Shown here piece after piece: positions 34,180 through 43,438 of a stretch of 64,000 bases of DNA. The position numbers were made by a program, and so were the translations under genes. The stretch comes from Streptomyces sp. WM4235. GTDB taxonomy: Bacteria; Actinomycetota; Actinomycetes; Streptomycetales; Streptomycetaceae. Numbering within the stretch: the stretch's first letter is position 1; each line of letters starts with the position of its first letter. Location of the stretch: the NCBI RefSeq assembly GCF_001279725.1, contig NZ_LGDE01000035.1, positions 67,540 to 131,539 of the forward strand, read 5' to 3'. Under the pieces are notes generated by a model. That model saw nothing but the letters and a program-made list of their open reading frames with translations. It made no database searches and was not told the DNA's origin.

Positions 34180-35772
34180 TCACACCGCCCCGGCGCCCGT
34201 CAACGAACGGACCTCCGTCTCCGCGTGCTTGCGGATGTCCGGCTCCTCCGTCGAGGTGACCGTGCCGAGCCATCCCGCCAGGAAGCCCAGCGGAATCGAG
34301 ATGATCCCCGGGTTCTGGAGCGGGAAGTACTGGAAGTCCACGCCAGGGAAGAGCGACTCCGGACTGCCGGACACCACGGGCGACAGCACCACCAGCAGTA
34401 CCGCCGGCACCAGTCCCCCGTAAACGGACCAGACGGCCCCGCGGGTGGTGAACTCCCGCCAGAACAGCGAGTACAGCAGCACCGGCAGGTTCGCCGAGGC
34501 GGCCACCGCGAAGGCCAAGCCCACCAGGAAGGCCACGTTCAGGTTCTGCGCGATCAGTCCGAGGCCGATCGCCGCCGCGCCGATCCCGACCGCGGCGACC
34601 CGCGCCACCGCGACCTCGCTGCGCTGCTTGGCGTGCCGCCGCTTGAGCGAGGCGTACAGGTCGTGCGCCACGGAAGCCGAGGACGCCAGGGTGATCCCGG
34701 CGACCACCGCGAGGATCGTCGCGAAGGCGATGGCCGCCACGAAGGCGAACAGGACCGCGCCCCCGGTGCTCTCGGCGCCGCCTCCCAGGAATGCCGCCAG
34801 CAGCGGAACCGCCGTGTTCCCCGAGGCGTTGGACGCCCGCACCTGCTCGGGACCGAGCAGGGCGGCCGCCCCGAAGCCGAGCACGATGGTCATCAGGTAG
34901 AAGCCGCCGATCAGGCCGATCGCCCAGACCACCGACCGCCGGGCCGCACGCGCCGTCGGCACCGTGTAGAAGCGCGACAGGATGTGCGGCAGCCCGGCCG
35001 TGCCCAGGACCAGGGCGAGGCCGAGGCTCATGAAGTCGAAACGGGCGGCCCAGTCTCCTCCGTACTTGAGGCCGGGGTTCAGGAACTTGGCCCCGTGGCC
35101 GCTGCGTTCGGCGGCGGTGGCCAGCAACTGGTCGAAGTTCCCGTGGAAGCGCAGCAGCACCAGGACGGTCAGCGTCACGGCGCCGGCCATGAGCAGTACG
35201 GCCTTCACGATCTGGATCCAGGTGGTGGCCCGCATCCCCCCGAAGGACACGTAGACCACCATCAACGCGCCGACGCCGACCACGGTCAACGTCCGTGCGC
35301 CGGCGCTCGAGTTGCCCAGCAGCAGGCCCACCAGGCTGCCCGCGCCGACCATTTGCGCCACGAGGTAGAGCACGGACACCACCACCGAGGAAGCCCCGGC
35401 CGCGATCCGGACGGGCCGCTCGCTCATCCGGGCGGCGACCACGTCGGCGAGAGTGAACCGGCCGCAGTTGCGGACCAGTTCGGCGACGAGGAAGAGTACG
35501 ACCAGCCAGGCCACGAGGAAGCCGACCGAGTACAGCAGACCGTCGTAGCCGAAGAGGGCGATCAGTCCGGAGATGCCGAGGAAGGAGGCCGCGGACATGT
35601 AGTCGCCCGCGATGGCGAATCCGTTCTCCATCGGGGAGAACAATCGCCCACCCGCGTAGAACTCTTCGGCCGACCCGTGCCGGTTGCGACTGACCCAGGT
35701 GGTGATGCCCAGCGTGACCGCGATGAAGACGCTGAACAGGATCAGCGCGAGGGTCTGGTGTTCGGTGGTCAC
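34180..35772 (-). CDS. Sodium:solute symporter (acetate/monocarboxylate type)
   Basis: A 530-aa member of the SSS family with about 13 membrane helices, closest in look to ActP/MctC cation-acetate symporters. Typical blocks are GDYMSAASFLGISG (helix 2) and GLPHILSRFYTVPTARAAR. It imports acetate, propionate, pyruvate or a similar acid together with a cation. The GTG start at 35772 overlaps the stop of the DUF485 gene (GTGA), the usual yjcH-actP pairing. It converges on the response regulator gene with 31 bases between stops, and is a plausible target of that system. Confidence 0.9.
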   Translation of the reverse strand: MTTEHQTLALILFSVFIAVTLGITTWVSRNRHGSAEEFYAGGRLFSPMENGFAIAGDYMSAASFLGISGLIALFGYDGLLYSVGFLVAWLVVLFLVAELVRNCGRFTLADVVAARMSERPVRIAAGASSVVVSVLYLVAQMVGAGSLVGLLLGNSSAGARTLTVVGVGALMVVYVSFGGMRATTWIQIVKAVLLMAGAVTLTVLVLLRFHGNFDQLLATAAERSGHGAKFLNPGLKYGGDWAARFDFMSLGLALVLGTAGLPHILSRFYTVPTARAARRSVVWAIGLIGGFYLMTIVLGFGAAALLGPEQVRASNASGNTAVPLLAAFLGGGAESTGGAVLFAFVAAIAFATILAVVAGITLASSASVAHDLYASLKRRHAKQRSEVAVARVAAVGIGAAAIGLGLIAQNLNVAFLVGLAFAVAASANLPVLLYSLFWREFTTRGAVWSVYGGLVPAVLLVVLSPVVSGSPESLFPGVDFQYFPLQNPGIISIPLGFLAGWLGTVTSTEEPDIRKHAETEVRSLTGAGAV

Positions 35773-36260
35773 CGGCCCGCCTCCCAGGTCCGGATGCGCT
35801 CCTGGTCCCGCTCCTGCTCGAAGACGGTCCAGCGCAGGTCGAGCGCGGCCCGGTCGCGGCGCAGCCGCGCGTGCCGCGCGTACGCCCAGGTGAGGAGGAA
35901 CGTGCTCAGGAACTGGCCCAGTCCCGCCAGCAGGGCCACGTTGATCGATCCCACCACCGGCCGGGCCATGATGCCCGGCGCCGCGGTCGCCGCGACCACG
36001 TAGGCGACGTACCAGAGGAAGAAGCCGGCGGTCGCGGGTACGACGAACCTCCGGTAGCGGCTGCGTACCTCCTGGAAGGCGGCGCTTCGCTGCACTTCCA
36101 GGTAGATGTCCGAGGCCCCGGTTGCGGGCCGGTCGCCGGCGACCGGGCGCGGAGGGACCGTTTCCGCTACCTCGCCCTCCCCCCAGCCGACCGCCAACGC
36201 GTCGTACCAGGGGTCGTCGAGCCGGATCGTTCCGGCATCACGACCTTCGTGCTTCTCCAC
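35769..36260 (-). CDS. DUF485 membrane protein (YjcH-like symporter partner)
   Basis: A 163-aa protein. An unusually long soluble N-terminus (about residues 1-70) precedes the DUF485 core with two membrane helices (about 75-97 and 108-132; PATAGFFLWYVAYVVAATAAPG and VALLAGLGQFLSTFLLTWAYA). Its partner is the SSS symporter encoded by the next gene. The function of DUF485 proteins is not established; they are thought to assist the transporter. The GTG start at 36260 has an excellent AAGGAGAG site 4-5 bases upstream. Confidence 0.88.
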   Translation of the reverse strand: MEKHEGRDAGTIRLDDPWYDALAVGWGEGEVAETVPPRPVAGDRPATGASDIYLEVQRSAAFQEVRSRYRRFVVPATAGFFLWYVAYVVAATAAPGIMARPVVGSINVALLAGLGQFLSTFLLTWAYARHARLRRDRAALDLRWTVFEQERDQERIRTWEAGR

Positions 36261-36342
36261 CGAACTCTCCTTGTCCGCCGCCGCATTGGCCGCGTGGTGA
36301 CAAGGATGGGTGGAATCGATGTTTTCCGGACTGATGTACCGG

Positions 36343-36378
36343 TGCTCTTCACTCCATCAGGTGATGAAGTGAAGAGCA
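36343..36378 (-). terminator. Long hairpin between parE and the DUF485 gene
   Basis: An inverted repeat with 16 paired bases and one mismatch (TGCTCTTCACT-CATCA and complement) around a 2-base apex lies 40 bases past the parE stop. It is unusually A/T-rich for this genome. It may be the parE terminator, an operator for the symporter operon, or both. Confidence 0.6.
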
Positions 36379-36418
36379 TTGGTGTGTAAGGGCGTTCAGC
36401 GAGTGGACGCCGGCCGGG

Positions 36419-38539
36419 TCAGGCGTCGATGCGCGAGCGGTCCAGGGTCGCGGCGGAGCTGGTGATGAACTCCTTGCGCGGGGCCACCTCGTTGCCCATG
36501 AGCAGATCGAAGACCGACTCGGCCGAGTCGAGGTCCCCGATGTTGATCCGGCGCAGCGTGCGGAACCGGGGGTCCATGGTGGTCTCCGCGAGCTGATCGG
36601 CGTCCATCTCGCCGAGACCCTTGTAGCGCTGGATGGCGTCCTTGTAGCGGATGTTCTTGCGCTGGTACTCCAGCAGCGTCTGACGCAGCTCGTTGTCCGA
36701 GTACGTGTAGACGTACTTGTCCTGGCCCTTCTTCGGCTGGACGAGCTCGATCCGGTGCAGCGGCGGCACGGCCGCGAAGACCCGGCCCGCCTCGACCATC
36801 GGGCGCATGTACCGCTGGAAGAGCGTGAGCAGCAGGCAGCGGATGTGCGCGCCGTCGACATCGGCGTCGACGAGCAGGACGATCTTGCCGTAGCGGGCGG
36901 CGTCGAGATCGAAGGTCCGGCCCGAGCCGGCTCCTATGACCTGGATGATCGCGCCGCACTCGGCGTTCTTGAGCATGTCCGAGACCGAGGACTTCTGGAC
37001 GTTGAGGATCTTGCCGCGGATCGGCAGCAGCGCCTGGAACTCGGAGTTCCGGGCGAGCTTGGCCGTGCCGAGCGCCGAGTCCCCCTCGACGATGAACAGC
37101 TCGCTGCGGTCCACGTCGTCGCTGCGGCAGTCGGCCAGCTTCGCCGGCAGCGAGGAGGACTCCAGGGCCGTCTTGCGACGCTGCGCCTCCTTGTGCTGAC
37201 GTGCGGCGATCCTGGTCCGGGCGGCCGCGACGATCTTCTCCATCACGGAACGCGCCTGCTGCTTGTCGTCCCGCTTCGTCGAGGTCAGGAACGCCTTGAG
37301 CTCCTTCGCGACCACGGCGGCGACGATCCGGGTGGCCGCGGAGGTGCCCAGCACCTCCTTGGTCTGGCCCTCGAACTGCGGCTCGGCGAGGCGGACGGTG
37401 ACGACGGCCGTCATGCCCTCCATCGCGTCGTCCTTGACCACGTCGTCCTCGGCCACGCGCAGCAGCTTCGCCGAGCGCAGCACCTCGTTGACGGTCTTGG
37501 CGATCGAGCGCTCGAAGCCGGACACGTGGGTGCCGCCCTTGGGGGTGGCGATGATGTTCACGAACGACTTGACGTTGGTCTCGTACCCGGTGCCCCAGCG
37601 CAGGGCGATGTCCACGCCCAGCTCGCGGGTGACCTCGGTGGGGGTCATGTGGCCGCGGTCGTCCAGGACCGGCACGGTCTCCTTGAAGGTGCCCGTCCCG
37701 CTCAGGCGCAGCACGTCGCAGACGGCCTTGTCCTGGGCCAGGTACTCGCAGAACTCGCTGATGCCCCCGTCGAAGCGGAAGGTCTCCTCGGTCTTCCCGG
37801 CGCCGTCGATGCCGCGCTCGTCGCGGACCACGAGGGTCAGGCCGGGTACCAGGAAGGCGGTCTGGCGGGCGCGCTGGTAGAGCGTCTCCAGGTTGAGCTT
37901 GGCGTCCTTGAGGAAGATCTGCCGGTCGGCCCAGTAGCGGACCCGGGTGCCGGTCTTGCCCTTGGCGATCCGCTTGACCTTGCGCAGCCCGTTGGCGGGG
38001 TCGAAGGGGCTGTCGGGCCCCTGCTCCGTGAACATCCCGGGGACGCCGCGACGGAAGCTGATGCCGTGCGTGGAGCTGTTGCGGTCGACCTCGACGTCGA
38101 GGCGGGCGGAGAGGGCGTTGACCACGGAGGCGCCGACGCCGTGCAGGCCGCCGGAGGCCGCGTACGAGCCGCCTCCGAACTTGCCGCCGGCGTGCAGCTT
38201 GGTCATGACGACCTCGATGCCGGACAGGCCGGTCTTGGGCTCCACGTCCACGGGGATGCCGCGGCCGTTGTCCCGGACCTCGACGGAGGAGTCCTCGTGG
38301 AGGATCACCTCGATGTGGTCGCAGTAGCCACCCAGGGCCTCATCGACGGAATTGTCGATGATCTCCCAGAGGCAGTGCATCAGGCCACGGCTGTCGGTGG
38401 ACCCGATATACATCCCGGGGCGCTTGCGGACGGCCTCGAGGCCCTCGAGGACGAGCAGGTGCCGCGCGGTGTAGTTGGAACCGTCCCGGTCTGCTCCGGA
38501 CAGCAGCGCGCTGGAAGGCACGGACGTGTCGGCGGTCAC
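36419..38539 (-). CDS. parE: DNA topoisomerase IV subunit B
   Basis: A 706-aa type IIA topoisomerase B subunit. The GHKL ATPase has EIIDNSVDEALGG (catalytic Glu, Mg-binding Asn) and GLHGVGASVVNALS, followed by the transducer. The TOPRIM domain has EGDSALG and DADVDGAHI metal-binding sites, and the C-terminus ends in the usual RINIGDLDSA, then ATLDRSRIDA. It works with the A subunit encoded about 11 kb away at 22947-25403. The GTG start at 38539 has GAGGAG about 10 bases upstream. The gap to the next gene (38540-38984) should contain its promoter. Confidence 0.93.
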   Translation of the reverse strand: MTADTSVPSSALLSGADRDGSNYTARHLLVLEGLEAVRKRPGMYIGSTDSRGLMHCLWEIIDNSVDEALGGYCDHIEVILHEDSSVEVRDNGRGIPVDVEPKTGLSGIEVVMTKLHAGGKFGGGSYAASGGLHGVGASVVNALSARLDVEVDRNSSTHGISFRRGVPGMFTEQGPDSPFDPANGLRKVKRIAKGKTGTRVRYWADRQIFLKDAKLNLETLYQRARQTAFLVPGLTLVVRDERGIDGAGKTEETFRFDGGISEFCEYLAQDKAVCDVLRLSGTGTFKETVPVLDDRGHMTPTEVTRELGVDIALRWGTGYETNVKSFVNIIATPKGGTHVSGFERSIAKTVNEVLRSAKLLRVAEDDVVKDDAMEGMTAVVTVRLAEPQFEGQTKEVLGTSAATRIVAAVVAKELKAFLTSTKRDDKQQARSVMEKIVAAARTRIAARQHKEAQRRKTALESSSLPAKLADCRSDDVDRSELFIVEGDSALGTAKLARNSEFQALLPIRGKILNVQKSSVSDMLKNAECGAIIQVIGAGSGRTFDLDAARYGKIVLLVDADVDGAHIRCLLLTLFQRYMRPMVEAGRVFAAVPPLHRIELVQPKKGQDKYVYTYSDNELRQTLLEYQRKNIRYKDAIQRYKGLGEMDADQLAETTMDPRFRTLRRINIGDLDSAESVFDLLMGNEVAPRKEFITSSAATLDRSRIDA

Positions 38540-38984
38540 GCAGTTCGCTCCTCGCTGAATTTCTTTTCTGGCCCGGTCGGGCTCAGGGGTTCATCGGTTG
38601 CCGGTCAGAGGGTACCGAGGCCTGGTAGAGCCGATGCAACGCCACCCTCGTGGCTTCCACAGCGTAGTGCAGGCCCGCACGGGTGTTCGATCCCCCGTGG
38701 GGGTGAAGCAAACATCACGTTCCCTTCCAGGCATGAACCATTTAGTGTTCGGGCACGTCCTCATGAACAACCGGCACTCACGCCGGGGGGACTGAACTGC
38801 TACAAGCGAACGACTGACAACGCGAAACCGTAAAGCAACGCAATACGGCTCCTTCGCCGCCAACCGGCAGCAGCCGGCCAGCTTCGGAAGGAAGTTTCGA
38901 AAGAAAGCCGCGAACGGGAACGTTTTCGGCCTGGTTGGATGTTGACCCTGGTACGACAGCTCGTCGAGCTAGAGAAGAGGCGAC
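38540..38984. other. 445-base divergent intergenic region between parE and the zinc-ribbon gene
   Basis: This AT-richer stretch holds promoters in both directions. A TTGACC hexamer at 38942-38947, 37 bases before the plus-strand gene, could be a -35 element of a HrdB-type promoter; the matching -10 is unclear. Open frames here lack codon bias. No RNA gene was recognised. Confidence 0.45.
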
Positions 38985-39221
38985 GTGACTACTGTTCTGA
39001 CACCCGCGACCCCGCTGACGGCCGCTGACCGATGCGACCGTTGCGGCGCCCAGGCATATCTGCGCGTCGTCCTGCTGAGCGGCGGTGAACTGCTCTTCTG
39101 CGCCCACCACGGGCGTAAGTTCGAGCCGGAACTCAAGAAGATCGCCGCGGAAATACAGGATGAGACCGAGCGGCTCACGTCCGCTCCGGCTGCGAATGCC
39201 GCCGACACCGAGGACCGCTGA
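38985..39221 (+). CDS. Small zinc-ribbon-like protein (DUF7455 type)
   Basis: A 78-aa protein conserved in actinobacteria. The core reads DRCDRCGAQAYLRVVL, then ELLFCAHHGRKFEPEL: a CxxC and a C-x-H-H that together can bind one zinc ion. An acidic, Ala-rich C-terminus follows. The function is unknown. It starts with GTG at 38985, preceded by an AGAGG site only 4 bases away. It sits between parE and hrdB, as it does in other Streptomyces as far as I recall. Confidence 0.8.
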   Translation: MTTVLTPATPLTAADRCDRCGAQAYLRVVLLSGGELLFCAHHGRKFEPELKKIAAEIQDETERLTSAPAANAADTEDR

Positions 39222-39416
39222 CACAGGCCTAGACCTCGCATCCGACGAGCAAGGACCGGCCAGGCCGGTCGACGGACGACACCTCTGTGACCCAGGGGTG
39301 CCGCCCGTCCTCATGTCCGCCCCGCATGTCCGCCCCGCGTCCAAGTTCCACCCTCCGGCCGTCCCGGATCCGACGACCGGCCCCCCTACCCCCTTGTCGG
39401 GCCACACGGGGCCCGA

Positions 39417-39434
39417 GGAGCCCCTGGGGGCTCC
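39417..39434 (-). terminator. Hairpin directly after the protease stop codon
   Basis: A perfect inverted repeat GGAGCCCC/GGGGCTCC with a 2-base apex abuts the stop codon of the minus-strand protease gene. It is a probable terminator without a T-run, as is common in Streptomyces. Confidence 0.6.
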
Positions 39435-40301
39435 CTACGGGACCTCCCGCTCCCCGACCGGCCGCGCGCCCCTCTCGGAGCCGCTCACGAAGCCGACCAG
39501 CGGGGAGATCCGGGTGTACACGCCCGGGCTGTCGGCCCTGCCGCAACCCCGCCCCCAGGACACGACCCCGATGAGCCGCCCCCGGGCCACGAGCGGCCCG
39601 CCGCTGTCCCCCTGACAGGCGTCCTTGCCGCCGTCCTTGTCCCCCGCGCACACCATGGAGGCGGCTCGGTACTGACCGTCCACGTCCCCCGGGTACGCGT
39701 CCTCGCAGACCCGGTCCGCGAGGATCTCCACGCGTGCGGCCCGCAGGCCGTACGCGTAGTCGCCGAAGCCGCTGGTGTCCCCCCAGCCGTACACGGACGC
39801 CTCGGTGCCGGCCTCGTAGGCCGGGTGGCCCTTGTCCGCCATGGGGAGCACCTGATTCGCCGGCACCGCCTCCGCGAGTTCGAGGACGGCGAGGTCGCCG
39901 GCGTTGCTCGCGGAGTCGTACGCCGGGTTCACCCGCGCCGCCCGCACCGCGATCTCCCGACCGTCCGTCGCACGGAGCTCCGTACGGCCCGCGATCACTC
40001 GGAGGTCCGGCACGGACTCGACCGGGCCGCCCAGCACCTGGCGACCCAGGCAGTGGGCCGCCGTCACCACGGTCGTCGGGGCGACGATCACGCCCCCGCA
40101 GAACTGGCCGCCACGGGTACCCCCGAACCGGTCACGGCTGGCCAGGGCCACGACCCAGGGGCTGTCCGCCACCTTCACCGGCTGCCCGCCGATCACCACG
40201 CTGTCCGCGGCCGCCTGCGGCATCCGGGCCAGCGGCGCGGCGGCCGCTCCCGCCACCAGGGTCAGCGCGCCCGCCAGGGCACGGGCAAAGGGACGACGCA
40301 T
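39435..40301 (-). CDS. Secreted trypsin-like serine protease (S1 family)
   Basis: A 288-aa exported protease. A signal peptide covers about residues 1-32 (MRRPFARALAGALTLVAGAA), followed by a short propeptide and the mature start VIGGQPV (normally IVGG). The catalytic triad is intact: His in VTAAHC, Asp in NAGDLAVLEL, Ser in CQGDSGGPLV. The specificity pocket Asp (KDACQGDSGG, six residues before the Ser) predicts cleavage after Lys/Arg. Cysteine pairs fit the chymotrypsin fold. ATG at 40301 is the start. It is transcribed in the same direction as hrdB but separated from it by a strong hairpin. Confidence 0.93.
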   Translation of the reverse strand: MRRPFARALAGALTLVAGAAAAPLARMPQAAADSVVIGGQPVKVADSPWVVALASRDRFGGTRGGQFCGGVIVAPTTVVTAAHCLGRQVLGGPVESVPDLRVIAGRTELRATDGREIAVRAARVNPAYDSASNAGDLAVLELAEAVPANQVLPMADKGHPAYEAGTEASVYGWGDTSGFGDYAYGLRAARVEILADRVCEDAYPGDVDGQYRAASMVCAGDKDGGKDACQGDSGGPLVARGRLIGVVSWGRGCGRADSPGVYTRISPLVGFVSGSERGARPVGEREVP

Positions 40302-40347
40302 GAGGCCTCCTGACTCCGAGTGTTCATGACTCCACCCAGAGTGGGAT

Positions 40348-40383
40348 GCCCGGTGGCCGTGCGCACCCGCGCGGCCACCGGGC
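40348..40383 (-). terminator. Terminator of hrdB
   Basis: A perfect 11-base inverted repeat (GCCCGGTGGCC and complement) with a 14-base loop lies 24 bases past the hrdB stop. Confidence 0.8.
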
Positions 40384-40407
40384 GTACGCCCCTCGGCGTC
40401 GGTCCCG

Positions 40408-41982
<1,575 letters not shown>

Positions 41983-42346
41983 GAACAACCTCTCGGAACG
42001 ATGGGAACGGCTTCCGACCCCGGGCCTGGTGGTGCTGGACCGGAGCCGACGACCACCGACTGGGGATGGGCCGGGGGCGCGGGCAGGGGCCGGGGAGCTG
42101 TACAGCACCCGCAAGGGCTGCTGTCTTCCCTCCGTCGGCCATCACCACCTAAGTCATCGCGTGACGTCGCGGAGCGTTACGCCCAATCTTCGTGGCCCGA
42201 GTCACACCACTTTTCCGCCATTGCCGCGCATACGGTCATACGCACGGATTCAAGGGCTTCGAACGCCCCCGCACACGGGTGTCGCCGGGCCCGAACCGGG
42301 CCCGGCGACATGTGGTGCACCCCCGCGCCTGAGCGCGTCGAGCCCG
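41983..42346. other. 364-base region upstream of hrdB
   Basis: The region carries the whiH terminator at its far end and must carry the hrdB promoter(s). A GCGTGACGTCGCG near-palindrome (42160-42172 region) is the only notable element besides the hairpin. I could not identify -35/-10 elements with confidence. Open frames here are shadows. Confidence 0.45.
42281..42309 (-). terminator. Terminator of whiH
   Basis: A perfect 13-base inverted repeat (GTCGCCGGGCCCG and complement) with a 3-base loop lies 38 bases past the whiH stop. Confidence 0.85.
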
Positions 42347-43234
42347 TCAGTGCTCGCGCGGGGCCGGAACCACACGCTCGACCTCCGGATGCACCGTCAG
42401 GAGTTGACGCATGGCGTTCTCGGCGCCCAGGGCATCGCCGGCGGCGACGGCCTCGACCATCCGCGCATGGTGCGCGACGCAGGTTTCGCTGGGGCGGTCG
42501 CACGCGGTGACGGGGCTGCCGGAGACCTGGAGGGCGGAGGAGACGATGCCTGACAGGTGCTCCAGCATGCGGTTGCCCGCGACCTGGATCAGCAGCGCGT
42601 GGAACTCGTTGTCGGCACGCGCGAAGGTGATCGAGTCACCTTGCCCGAGGGCGTGGCCCATGATCTCGACCATGTCGGCGAGGCGCTGCTGGATGTCGGG
42701 GCGACCGTGTCCGGCGGCGAGGCGCGCGGCCAGCGGTTCGATGGTCCAGCGGAGCTCGTTGAGCTCGCGGCGCTGATCGTCGCGCTGGGGGCCGAAGGCT
42801 CGCCATTCGATGATGTCGGGGTCGAGCAGGTTCCAGTCGGCGACCGGGCGGACCCGGGTGCCGACGTTGGGTCGGGCGCTGACGAGGCCCTTGGCCTCCA
42901 GAACGCGCAGGGATTCGCGGACGACCGTGCGGGAGACCTCGAAGCGCTGGCCGATCTCCTCGGGGACCAGGGGGCGGTCCGCGCCGAGGTCGCCGGAGAC
43001 GATCATCTGGCCGAGCTGCTGGACGAGTTGGCCGTGCAGTCCGCGGCCTCGACTTCCGGTCGCGCGGCGGCCCACGCGGCTCAACTCGATGTCGGCGCCG
43101 TCCCAGTGGGGCGGTCCGACCCGGTCGGCCCCCTGGGTCTCCGCGTAGGGGTAGCGGTCGAGGTCGCCCGAGCCGGCGAGGCCGGAGTCGGCGTGGCGGG
43201 CGGCGGTCATCATGGTGTGCGCAAGGGTACTCAC
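42347..43234 (-). CDS. whiH: GntR-family sporulation regulator WhiH
   Basis: A 295-aa regulator of the FadR/FCD type. A long N-terminal extension (about residues 1-60, MSTLAHTMMTAARHADSG) precedes the winged helix (about 65-135: LVQQLGQMIVSGDLGADRPLVPEE, then FEVSRTVVRESLRVLEAKGLV) and the FCD domain (about 150-285). WhiH is required for sporulation septation in Streptomyces aerial hyphae. I base the name on the family, the N-terminus and its place just upstream of hrdB. The start is GTG 43234; AAAGG lies close to it (4 bases). The open frame continuing to 43318 has no supported start. Confidence 0.82.
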   Translation of the reverse strand: MSTLAHTMMTAARHADSGLAGSGDLDRYPYAETQGADRVGPPHWDGADIELSRVGRRATGSRGRGLHGQLVQQLGQMIVSGDLGADRPLVPEEIGQRFEVSRTVVRESLRVLEAKGLVSARPNVGTRVRPVADWNLLDPDIIEWRAFGPQRDDQRRELNELRWTIEPLAARLAAGHGRPDIQQRLADMVEIMGHALGQGDSITFARADNEFHALLIQVAGNRMLEHLSGIVSSALQVSGSPVTACDRPSETCVAHHARMVEAVAAGDALGAENAMRQLLTVHPEVERVVPAPREH

Positions 43235-43297
43235 GAATCCTTTGTCGGTCGTGCTCCCATCACCCTTGAGGTCTTTGGTGAAAAGCACACGAAAGGG

Positions 43298-43322
43298 TGA
43301 TCGGTGCCACCTACGCAATTGA
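43298..43322 (-). promoter_or_regulatory. Possible sigma-WhiG promoter of whiH
   Basis: On the minus strand ACCGATCA (43298-43305) resembles the -10 of WhiG-type promoters (GCCGATAA), with TCAA (43319-43322) upstream as a poor -35 (TAAA). The spacer is 13 bases instead of about 15. whiH is a known WhiG target, which is why I list it; the match itself is weak. Confidence 0.3.
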
Positions 43323-43438
43323 CGACTTATCGTAAAGAACCGGGCCTTTTGCGGGGAGTTGTGGTCCCGGCTGATTGATACGGAACGGAACGGTCACGTT
43401 GACCATCACCTCGATCCGAAACGATCATCCACGGTCAT

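Noticed and set aside
36755..38833. A 692-aa plus-strand open frame across parE
   Set aside because: Antisense shadow of parE; no ribosome-binding site or recognisable domain.
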